From Adiantum capillus-veneris (lineage: Eukaryota > Streptophyta > Polypodiopsida > Polypodiales > Pteridaceae): a stretch of 60,000 bases of DNA. The stretch lies in assembly GCA_014529385.2 (NCBI GenBank), contig CM043958.1:143244734-143304733 (forward strand). The letters run 5' to 3'. Below, piece after piece: positions 20,779 to 28,555 of the stretch; within the stretch, counting starts at the first letter, position 1; each line of letters starts with the position of its first letter. The notes beneath the pieces are model-generated. The model had not been told where the DNA came from. It saw nothing but the letters and a program-made list of their open reading frames with translations, and did no database searches. The position numbers were made by a program, and so were the translations under genes.

Positions 20779-20880
20779 CGAAAGGAGAAGCCAACTCCTT
20801 GATCAAAAGAGCCGAAAGGAGAAGCCAACTCCTTGATCAAAAGAGTCGAAAGGAGAAGCCAACTCCTTAGCAAAAAGAGC
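20779..20880 (+). repeat. Three tandem 34-bp repeats, each a small stem-loop
   Basis: The unit starts at 20779, 20813 and 20847. Each contains AAGGAGAAGCCAACTCCTT, a 6-bp inverted repeat (AAGGAG/CTCCTT) around a 7-base loop. The array lies about 100 bp upstream of the polypurine tract of element E. The function is unknown. Confidence 0.85.
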
Positions 20881-20978
20881 AAACTTATTGTCCATCAGAA
20901 TGTCCCTTGGAATGACCCTCAGAAATTTTTGAGCTAACTTGAGTTGTTTTGTAGATATGCTGTAATCTACTTTCTTTC

Positions 20979-20990
20979 AAGAAGGGGGGA
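20979..20990 (+). other. Polypurine tract of element E
   Basis: AAGAAGGGGGGA directly before the TGTTAC start of the LTR at 20991. Confidence 0.8.
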
Positions 20991-21347
20991 TGTTACATAA
21001 CTGCTGACGTGTCAAGTCACTGAAGAATAGAGCCAACCTTCAGATCACGGCCGAGGGGCCTAAACCCTAAGAAGAACAAGCAATATCAGAAGAAGAAGTC
21101 CTACCAACTTATGGGGACCCTGTTTGATGGGGCCCAAGTGACATAATGACATTAAAATAAAGTAGGACCCACACACACATGTGGACTAATGACGTGGAAG
21201 CTGTATGGACATCCCTGAAATTCCGCTGATAGTGTTGATGTGGCAGATTTTCGCAAAACGCGCTGGGAGACTTTGGGCATTGCTTTTGGGCCAGATACTT
21301 TTGTGTTTGAAGGCTTTTCATGTCAATTGCTTTTGGGGCCTAGGGCC

Positions 21348-21355
21348 TTTAAATA
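21348..21355 (+). promoter_or_regulatory. TATA-like box of the element E LTR
   Basis: TTTAAATA, 90 bp before the shared LTR block; the comparable spacing in elements F and the 23726-24150 LTR supports it. Confidence 0.5.
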
Positions 21356-21444
21356 TGAGGCCACGGGCTCATACTCTGGCATGCTTCCTGGAGAAGGTGC
21401 AGAGTCTGAAGTACCGGCGGCTTGTACTATGTTGATGCAATATA

Positions 21445-21479
21445 AAGAAATACTGAAAGGGGTGCCAAGGTTTGGGGCC
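21445..21479 (+). promoter_or_regulatory. Shared LTR block, copy 5 (element E)
   Basis: Reads AAGAAATACTGAAAGGGG, then TGCCAAGGTTTGGGGCC, preceded by TATA. Confidence 0.75.
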
Positions 21480-21501
21480 AATACTCTCTGGGGTGGAATT
21501 C

Positions 21502-21503
<2 letters not shown>

Positions 21504-21558
<55 letters not shown>
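21504..21558. repeat. (CT)n microsatellite in the element E LTR
   Basis: About 55 bp of pure CT on the sense strand, in the transcribed part of the LTR, 25 bp after the shared block. Confidence 0.95.
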
Positions 21559-21559
<1 letters not shown>

Positions 21560-21639
21560 GTTGTTATTGAAGTGCTAAAAGTCTGTTCAGTCTGTTCTTT
21601 TCTATTGGCACCTGGTGCCCGTTTTGTGACATTGATCTT

Positions 21640-22971
21640 GTGCAATCGCCTTTGCCACCGCCGTTGCCTCCACCTCCCCCACCACCACGGCCACCAAGCT
21701 ACAATGGTTGGAGCCCATATGGATACCCTTATTATCCGTACCCGGGATACACGCCTAACCAACCAAAAGATTTCAAGGATGGCGGCACAACAATCAAATT
21801 TTTCACCTTTTCCGGGATGAAAGATCAGAAGAAAGCATTGCAGTTCCTACAACAATTCGACGACATCTATGCTTTGGGAAACTATATAGAAGAATCCAAG
21901 ATTTCTCGAGCAGCGGGATTTCTTAAAGATAATGCCATGCAGTGGTGGAGTTCCATCGCGACGTAACTGCATGCTCCAAGGACCTGACAAGCTTTCAAGA
22001 CAATATTTGCACGCAATTATATGACTTCTCTCTTGGGTGACTTGAAAATGCTTGCCGCAGAGACCATGGACGACTATAACCAAAGGTTTCTCGACGTCTA
22101 CCTTCTAGTGTCCTTCTTTAAGTTCATTTCCTTGGAGGACCAGTGCGAGCGATACACCATTGGACTACCATCACCGTTGCAGGAATATTGTCTATCCAAG
22201 CAAGTCTCAACCATGCAAGAACTTATGGACCATGCCGCGATCGGCTACAAACTGATGAAAGGGAAAGTTGGAGTTTACCACAGAACCAACTCTGGTCACC
22301 AACCAAAACTCTCGGCAACAACGAACAAATTCTTGGGAGTCTTGTAAAACCCAACCTCAAAGGCCTCGTCTGACACAGCGTCAACGAGAAACCCTCTTAT
22401 AAGAAGCTCGATGCTTCGAATGTTTTCAAACAGGGCATACATTTATTACATGTCCTGAGTGAACGTCGACGTCTTTAGAGCAACCATATGCTCCTATGAC
22501 AGAACGATCCGCAGGTCCATCTCCAGCAAAGAGAGCTAGACCTGCTATTGGACTAGTCCTTGATATCTATGGCATACCCCTTGAAAGTACAAATGAATAA
22601 TGTCGAGCATATGGCAAAGTCAACGGCTTGAAAGTCCTTATTTTCTTTGACCCCGGAGTTACAGAGAACTTCATCCGTCCAGAAGTCTTGAAGCAGATGC
22701 ACTTTGACTATGGTGCAACGGGTGGAGAATCAGAAACTGGTACCGCTCATTGGTGCTCTTCCAGTGACTATCCAAGATTATCATGGAAAAGTTGATTTCC
22801 ACATTATGAAGTTGGGTAATTGCGACATTCTCTTAGGCATGCCTTGGCATGACAAGAATGATGCGATTCTCCACATCTGGAACCGAACCATTACCCTAAT
22901 GTAGAAGGACAAGCCAATCGTCCTCAAAGTTCGGATGTCCGAACAAAAACCTGAATGGATTTTCGAGTTGT
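21640..22971 (+). pseudogene. Element E gag and protease, no pol
   Basis: Starts with a proline-rich stretch (PLPPPLPPPPPPPRPP) followed by a tyrosine-rich YGYPYYPYPGY segment, then the gag core (GGTTIKFFTFSGMKDQKKAL, AAGFLKDNAMQWWSSI, up to a stop at 21964). The frame continues at 22021-22347 with the C-terminal core (NQRFLDVYLLVSFFKF, YTIGLPSPLQEYC). A decayed knuckle-like region follows at 22420-22460, then protease (22590-22900): VLIFFDPGVTENFI and ILLGMPWHDKNDAI, again with DPG at the active site. Translation stops at 22902 and again near 22980. RT, RNase H and integrase are absent; the sequence passes directly into 28-bp repeats and the 3' noncoding region. Either a deletion derivative or a naturally pol-less copy. 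Confidence 0.8.
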
Positions 22972-23055
22972 TTTGTAGTTAGATACTTTTGAACCCTGTT
23001 TTGTAGTTAGATACTTTTGAACCCTGTTTTGTAGTTAGATACTTTTGAACCCTGT
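22972..23055 (+). repeat. Three tandem copies of a 28-bp unit
   Basis: TTTTGTAGTTAGATAC followed by TTTTGAACCCTG repeats with a period of 28 (AGATACTTTT at 22981, 23009 and 23037), almost without change. It lies at the junction between the protease remnant and the 3' noncoding region, so it may mark the deletion that removed pol. Confidence 0.9.
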
Positions 23056-23084
23056 TTGAGGAAGTATTGTTTGAAATGGATGGT

Positions 23085-23725
23085 ATCTGTTTTAAACTTG
23101 TCTTGGTGCCGATTTGAATTGTTTGACTATCGTTTTTAATACCGGTTTCATTGATTGGTAATTCACTCCCGGGTGGAGTAGTGGGAAATGTTGTTTTGGT
23201 GTTGTCTGAACCTCGGAACGAAGCAGACGGGATGTCTGGGGAGCGTTTCGTTGTATGCTTGAAAACCTTGGAACGACGCAGACTGGTGCTTGGGGAGCGT
23301 TCCGTTGTATACTGGAAAACCTCCAAACGAGATAGACGGGATGTTTGGGGAGCATTTGGTTGTATGCTTGAACCTCCAAGCGACGCAGGCTGCCGTCTGG
23401 GGAGCGTTTGTTTGTACCAGTCTTCTGAACTCATGGCCCAGACCTTTTTAGGTTATTTGCGGAGGGAGTGACGAGGTAGTCGTTGAGTAGCTTCATACGG
23501 CAGACTGTCTGTCTCGGGGGAGTGCTCATCGGCGCTATTCGTTGTGTCTTGTAACATGCATATGTGAGCATTTGTGTTGCATTGTGATGTGCCAACCACT
23601 GAATTCCTTTTTGGACGAGATATTTATGGGAAGTCAACGACCCAGGATATCAAGCGTTCCGATCTGGAATGAGACTCCTTATTGGATGAGATTCTTTTGG
23701 GAAGCCAACGACCTAGGAACTCAAG
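23085..23725 (+). repeat. Second copy of the element E 3' noncoding region
   Basis: Colinear with 18607-18993 plus 20536-20760, without the solo LTR. It includes an internal degenerate repetition of a GGAGCGTTTGGTTGTATGCTTG-like phrase (about 23240, 23300, 23350, 23400). No coding frame. It ends in a truncated join to the next LTR without a polypurine tract. Confidence 0.65.
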
Positions 23726-23903
23726 AGCTCATCGCACTGATGATGTGGTAGTTGTACGAACCTCCATGTTTTACGCTGCTGACGTGGTAGGTCGTACGGA
23801 TTTCCGCAAATCGCTTTGGCAGCTTTAGCGCTGGCCTTTGGGGCCCATATGATTTTAGACTTAAAGCTTTTTATGTAAACTACTTTTGGAAGGCCCAAGG
23901 GTC

Positions 23904-23910
23904 TATATAA
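23904..23910 (+). promoter_or_regulatory. TATA box of the 23726-24150 LTR
   Basis: TATATAA within GGGTCTATATAAG, 94 bp before the shared block. Confidence 0.6.
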
Positions 23911-24003
23911 GAATTGCCAAGGCCTCAGTCTCAAGAGATGAGCTTGGGAGCGCTGTTGAGATGAGGACCCTCGAACATTTTACTTTTTGAAGCATTAATA
24001 ACA

Positions 24004-24038
24004 AAGAAATACCGGAAGGGGCGCCGGTCTTTGGGGCC
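24004..24038 (+). promoter_or_regulatory. Shared LTR block, copy 6
   Basis: Reads AAGAAATACCGGAAGGGG, then CGCCGGTCTTTGGGGCC. The two differences from copy 4 are single-base changes. Confidence 0.75.
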
Positions 24039-24156
24039 AATCTCTTTGGGCATAGAACTACGCCGTGCCGTGTTGTCTCTCTCTCAAGTTTTGTCCAGTC
24101 TTTCAGTTTTCTCATGTGGTAGATTTCGTGGAGTGTCCAAGTCTGTTACGTCTGCT

Positions 24157-24745
24157 CTTTCCTCAAAGATGCTTGTTCCTATTGTTGCTGCCAAATAGGG
24201 CATTCAAGCTTTATATTTCCTTTCTCTCCACAGTAGAAACATCTTCCTTCTTCCTTGAAGGTTTGTACTTGGACTGGCGAGAGATATTTAAGCCGCTTAC
24301 CGGTGCCCTTGGCTTCTTAGGCTGATCAGAGTCCTCAAGGGGACACTTTCTGCCTTGGTTGCCATGATCGTCATATACTACCCTTTGCCTTGTAGGACAG
24401 GTGCTTTGTTTCATCCTTCGAGGAGTTCTTATAGAGTGTAGGTCTTCAACAATGATTACCAATTCCATCATCCTTTGAAGAGTACCATGGGGATAGACCT
24501 TTTCGAACTCGTTTGAAATCTTCATGAAAGGGGCGACTTTCAGAAGAACCGACCTTTACTTGTCAACATAGGCCGTGACTTTCTCATTTTTCCTTCTGGG
24601 CCAGCCAATCCCATTTTTTCTGGATATCCTACTCGAAGTCGGACAGAAGGAATTGTTCATAAAATTCAGCTTTGAATTGAGTCCATGCTCTGGCATGAGT
24701 ACAAGCGTAATCGCAAAACGCTTCACCCTAGGCTAAGGCTTCACT
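24157..24745 (-). pseudogene. Gypsy gag fragment
   Basis: Minus strand. From the right: WTQFKAEFYEQFLLSDFEED followed by IQKKWDWLAQKE (about 24690-24595), a typical gag C-terminal core, then frame changes, a basic linker, and an altered zinc knuckle CFYCGEKGNIKLEC near 24245-24205, in which the histidine is asparagine. The fragment ends at the LTR fragment at 24150. It is too short and broken to assign to an element; its closest look-alike in the window is the gag of element B rather than that of A or F. Confidence 0.6.
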
Positions 24746-25030
24746 GAAATGTTTGACTGAAACGCCAATTTTGTGTATGTATAGAGTTATGTATAGACAG
24801 ATTAGGTGCTTACAGTGCAATGTATATGTGCACACATGTTTGCCCAATGAGCTATCTTAATAAAGATATATAATATAATTTGTACATGGTCAATTACAAT
24901 TTAGCACTATAAGCCTCACATGTAGACAAGCGTACATGACTATGTTAGCTCATGTGATGTCTGTGCAATCAACAAGCCAATCAAACATGCTACACTATTT
25001 AGGATAGCAACCGCATCCAAGTGGGCAAAG
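24746..25030. other. No recognisable feature
   Basis: About 285 bp of AT-rich sequence between the gag fragment and the integrase fragment. I see no reading frame with family character and no repeat shared with the rest of the window. Confidence 0.6.
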
Positions 25031-25445
25031 TACATTGTGGAGTACTTAGAACAAGTAGTTTTACGAGAGAACTTGAGCAGAGTCAGATTATGCTTCAACA
25101 AGAAGCCGAAAACTATGCTATCATCAAAAGCCACCTTTATCGAAAAGGAATAGATGAAAACTTAAGAATTATGTTGCAAAACATGAGTACCTGCCTATTC
25201 TTGAGCAAGCACACGCCGGTCCAGTTGGAAGACACTTTTTGGCATACAAAACCATGAAAGCAATACTCCTAGCAAGAATCTGGTGGCCTACTTTATTGAT
25301 GGATGCCAAATATTACGTGAGACGATGTGATGCTTGCCAATGTCCTAAAGTACCAACTCGACATGATGGCATGATGTTGCGACCAATAATGGGAGCACGC
25401 GCTTTTGCCAAATGGGAAATAGACTCTCTAAGTCTCTTGTCACTG
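25031..25445 (+). pseudogene. Gypsy integrase zinc-binding fragment
   Basis: Plus strand, two frames. 25060-25190 reads QSQIMLQQEAENYAIIKSHL and YRKGIDENLRIML; a frame change leads to EQAHAGPVGRHF and then IWWPTLLMDAKYYVRRCDACQ (25250-25360). This is the HHCC zinc region of a gypsy integrase without the catalytic core, most like the non-chromodomain type seen at 40606-42720. It stops at the GA microsatellite. Confidence 0.7.
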
Positions 25446-25446
25446 T

Positions 25447-25509
<63 letters not shown>
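25446..25509. repeat. (GA)n microsatellite
   Basis: About 64 bp of GA dinucleotides followed by a short GAA run (25510-25523). Confidence 0.95.
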
Positions 25510-25512
<3 letters not shown>

Positions 25513-25523
25513 AGAAGAAGAAG

Positions 25524-25854
25524 AGAGATGAGAGATACAAGAATAAGTCCCGTTTTTGTTCACCAATTACTCTACATGACAACTGTATACATGAATGCAT
25601 GTAAGGTGAGCAAGAAAGAAAGGGAGCGAGGACAAAAAGGACCAAGAATAGTTGCTAAGTAGAGACACATGCTATTTCAACCTTGAAATAGCATATACAT
25701 AATTAATAAATAACTTGTTAATGGCCAAATTCTCTAAGGAGATGAAAAAAAAAGACGTTTGACTCTAGGCGTTTCATGTGCAAGGTGAAACGTTTCGGCC
25801 ATTTCACCTGTTTCTTGTTTCAGGCCTGCTGAAACGCGTTTCACGATTACGTTG
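25524..25854. other. Unassigned sequence with a GAAACG-rich segment
   Basis: No gene. The stretch 25760-25850 is rich in GTTTCA/GAAACG words (GGTGAAACGTTTCGGCC, GCTGAAACGCGTTTCACG), similar in flavour to the interior of the TIR element at 6407-6938, but the CAGTCAC terminus is not present. Confidence 0.4.
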
Positions 25855-26432
25855 TCAATGAGAACCTTCCAGAATCTTTGCCAACCACCAGTTCCTTGCT
25901 GTCTCCTTGAGATACATCACCCGATTTTTCGGTGAAGTTTCCATTTGCAAAAGCAACTTCAAATTGTCTGATAAAAGACATTGCCTTTGAGATATCTCTC
26001 CATCCTGTGTAGCTGTCAACTTGATGTCCTTGTCACCAGATTTGAAAACTCGCATCTTGTGGTGACACTTGTGGTTGTCCTTTTTGAACGTGGGCTTTTC
26101 TTTAGTGTTATGAAAAGTAGTAGTAGGCTTTCTCCTCTTGGAAGAGGTTTTAGATATTATATGAGAAACTAGAGGAAGCATAGTGAGGAGAGTATGACGG
26201 GGAAGAGATAGAGACATCTTTACTTTCATTCAACAGAGAGAGTTCTTTTTTCTTGCTTTTGCTCTTTGTAGGTCCTTTGTTCTAATCCGGAGATCCTTTG
26301 TGCATTGCTGCACCTCTTTTTGCGTTTTCCTCTTGCGGGTTGTTACCATCGGCAGTGTTTTCCTGATGTCCATCTCGGTCTGTTCCTTCGGTTTTTTGAG
26401 TCCATCGAAAACCTTCTGGACAATTGGTAGTG
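25855..26432 (-). pseudogene. Element G gag, downstream part
   Basis: Minus strand, broken. From the insertion point at 26432 the frame reads NTADGNNPQEENAKRGAAMH, a stop, then KGPTKSKSKKKELSLLNESK, further breaks, and a recognisable gag core SKAMSFIRQFEVAFANGNF, TEKS and, in another frame, YLKETARNWW (to about 25880). The matching N-terminal part is at 32735-32877 beyond element F. The core resembles A and F gag (FIQQFDIAF, GNARTWW), so G is a more distant relative. Confidence 0.65.
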
Positions 26433-26717
26433 TGTCACAAACTGATGACGTGGCATTTGGCAGACAAGCCTTGCTGACGTGGACAGCCTTGTACGGATAG
26501 TGATGTGACAGACAATATGAATTTTCTGACAGTGCTAACGTGGCAGAGTGTACGGACTTCCACGTTTTACGCTGGTTGCTAACGTGGCCTGGTTGTACGG
26601 ATTTCCGCAATTAGTGTTGTTTGCTTTTTGCTGGCAAATTTTAGCCAAGTTGCTTTTGGAAGCTTGCTTTTGAGTTTAATGCTTCTAGGGCTCTGCTTTT
26701 AGCAACCCTTGTAAACC

Positions 26718-26724
26718 TTTATAA
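26718..26724 (+). promoter_or_regulatory. TATA box of element F 5' LTR
   Basis: TTTATAA followed by GGGGGGCTCACTTCTTAGAGC; the same element recurs at 32477-32483 in the 3' LTR. The shared block begins 93 bp downstream. Confidence 0.65.
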
Positions 26725-26810
26725 GGGGGGCTCACTTCTTAGAGCATCTGGACGTAGAGTCTGAGAGCGAGCACCTGCGGGAAGTGTACTTTGCTCAAAG
26801 ATTAAGATAA

Positions 26811-26844
26811 AAGAATACCGATAGGGACACCAGTCTTTTGGGCC
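26811..26844 (+). promoter_or_regulatory. Shared LTR block, copy 7 (element F 5' LTR)
   Basis: Reads AAGAATACCGATAGGG, then ACACCAGTCTTTTGGGCC, the most diverged copy, with ATAA directly before it. Confidence 0.65.
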
Positions 26845-26966
26845 AATATATCTTGACACTTAACTACATCGGGCCGTGTCGACTCTTAAATTTGTGTAGT
26901 GTTTTGAAGTGAATCTCTGCTGTGTTGCAACAGAATCTTGACTTGGGGTGTCCAAGTTTGTTACAA

Positions 26967-26978
26967 TGTTATCAGAGC
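26967..26978 (+). other. Primer-binding site, tRNA-Met type (element F)
   Basis: TGTTATCAGAGC, one mismatch to the plant initiator tRNA-Met primer site, one base after the LTR end. Confidence 0.8.
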
Positions 26979-27029
26979 ACGGTCGATTCTCTTCTACCGG
27001 GAAATCCGATCCTTTTTCTAGCGACACCT

Positions 27030-28555
27030 ATGGATTCCGAAAAGAATCAATTGACCTCTTCTGCAACCATCGAGGTGGGAGGAGGCAACACGGCAAAGTC
27101 AAGCGATTTAGCAGAAGATGAGTACGGACCACCTCGGCCTACACAATATGAACTTTTGGAGATGCAATGTCGACAATAGGTTGACGAGTGCACAAAGTAG
27201 ATGCTTCAGTTTGCTAAAGATCCCTAGTTTGAAAATTTTTTGGCCCAGCAGTCCATGGCGGAAGTGCGTACTCAATGTCAAGAAGCCACCGAACCACCAA
27301 TCGAACCGGCAATCAAGAAACCTCCTACTTCGAGGATGTTTACTGAAGAAGAACTTCAAGAGGTGGTTCAGACCTAGATCAGTCAGCTTTTGGACACGAA
27401 GAATCAATTGAAAAAGCAATCGAAGAAGCGCAAGAAGGGGATTGACTACCCAATTACTTGGGCCGTTAATCTTTTTTTGCATCTGCAAGAAAGAAGAAGA
27501 AGCGTGTATGTTTTGAAGGACTACCCAGTTCTTCTTTCTCTTCTTATGAGAGTTCTTCTAGCTCTTTCGACTCGGATGAGGATGACAGAAAGGGCAAGAA
27601 GCAAAGCAAAAAGCAAAGCTTTGGAAAGAACAAGAAAAAGGCGAAGAAGATCAGATTCCGACCAGTTTTTGATAGCTCTACGGAGGAGTCATCCTCTGAC
27701 AGTTTGGACTCCGACGACCACATGTTTTATGCAAAAAAAAGAACTTTTACAAAGCCAACCAAAGAGGGTGGACAATCAATAAAATTTGAGTCCTTTTCAG
27801 GATTCCGAGATGCTCCGAGGGCTTTGGCCTTCATCCGACAATTTGACATAGCCTTTTCTGGAGGGCATTACTTAGAGCACTCCAAGATCAAGAGAGCTGC
27901 ATCATTTTTAAAAGGAAATGCTTGAACATGGTGGTCCACTCTTCTTCTGAGGAAAAAAGCCCCAGTCAAGTGGTTGAAGTTCAAACGGCTCTTTATTTCT
28001 TCTTGGTTAACCCAGGAGTACAAACGAGATGTAAGAACTACTTGGAACCATCTTTGGATGACCAAGGGTGATTCTTTGTACGCTTATTGCGAGAGGTTTT
28101 GGCATTCTTTTCTACCGATCTCTTCCTTTAAGAAGGTCACTTTCAAGGAACAGATTGAGTGGTTTTGGTGCGGACTCCCTACAGAGATCCTAGATTACCA
28201 CCTTGAACAAAACTCTGAGTCTATACAACAACTAATGGGACATGCGAAGCGGGGATTCTTGATATATTCAGGGAATTTGACTTACCCCACTGATGAATTT
28301 TTGACTCAAAGGACCAGACAGACCTCGAACAATGAAAATAGGAAGAAAAAGAATCCCCAGGAAAAGAGAGATAGATGACCCGGATTAACTCTTAGAGAGA
28401 GGGATAACTATCTCAAAGAGGGGAAGTGTTTTGGTTGCGGGGAACAAGGGCACATCTCCGCAAAGTGCCCCAAAAAGGCACAATGAGGACAAACTGAAGA
28501 CAAGCTAGAGAGTTCTACATCAGCGGAGGAACGTGGTAGAAAAGGCAAGATGAAA
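27030..28555 (+). pseudogene. Element F gag, broken
   Basis: ATG 27030 opens MDSEKNQLTSSATIE, with the EYGPPRPT motif shared with element A at about residue 35; the first stop is at 27177. The rest survives in shifting frames: lysine-rich stretch (27400-27440), a serine/aspartate-rich run with KGKKQSKKQSFGKNKKKAKK (27540-27660), gag core GGQSIKFESFSGF and KRAASFLKGNA (27770-27925, ending at a TGA where a coding triplet is expected before TWW), C-terminal core YCERFWHSFLPISSF and QIEWFWCGLPTEILDY (28080-28200), and a zinc knuckle CFGCGEQGHISAKC (28429-28470). It keeps the ~100 residues lost from element A. Confidence 0.85.

Larger units (their letters stand above)
18607..20990 (+). mobile_element. 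Element E, 3' noncoding region interrupted by a solo LTR
   Basis: 18607-18993 and 20536-20990 together match 23090-23660: shared stretches include AACTTGTCTT, TGTTTGACT, GAAATGTTGTTTTGGT, CCGGACCTTTTTAGG-like and a long CTTGTAACATGCATATGTGAGC-type run. No protein frame is conserved. It ends with a polypurine tract at 20979-20990 and an LTR at 20991, so it is the 3' noncoding part of a gypsy element. Its left end cuts into the RT of element D at 18606. Confidence 0.65.
20991..21610 (+). repeat. LTR of element E (620 bp), between two internal regions
   Basis: Begins TGTTACATAACTGCTGACG after the polypurine tract and ends near TTGGCA at 21610, followed after two bases by a candidate primer site TGGTGCCCGTTTTGTGAC (21613-21630). 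A TATA-like TTTAAATA is at 21348-21355 and the shared block at 21445-21479. A polypurine tract on the left and gag on the right mean the same LTR serves as 3' LTR of one copy and 5' LTR of the next, as expected after recombination between tandem copies. It also holds one telobox (AAACCCTAA near 21063). Confidence 0.65.
23726..24150 (+). repeat. LTR fragment of the A/F family
   Basis: Starts inside a degraded TGTCAC-type end (ACTGATGATGTGG at 23737) and ends GTGTCCAAGTCTGTTAC at 24149, the family's LTR end. TTTTACGCTG and GTACGGATTTCCGCAA are shared with the F LTR. A TATA box, TATATAA, is at 23904-23910 and the shared block at 24004-24038. No primer site or gag follows in this orientation, so it acts as a 3' or solo LTR. 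Confidence 0.7.
26433..26965 (+). repeat. 5' LTR of element F (533 bp)
   Basis: TGTCACAAACTGATGACGTGG at its start and GTGTCCAAGTTTGTTACA at its end. TATA box TTTATAA at 26718-26724; shared block at 26811-26844. It is clearly more diverged from its partner than the element C pair. Confidence 0.9.

Noticed and set aside
20779-20880. CRISPR array
   Set aside because: Three directly adjacent units without unique spacers, in a plant retroelement.
21427-21762. Minus-strand frame of 111 codons with arginine-glutamate repeats
   Set aside because: Translation of the CT microsatellite antisense to the element E LTR and gag leader.
25760-25850. Second copy of the 6407-6938 TIR element
   Set aside because: Shares only GAAACG/GTTTCA-rich words; no CAGTCAC terminus or flanking duplication found.
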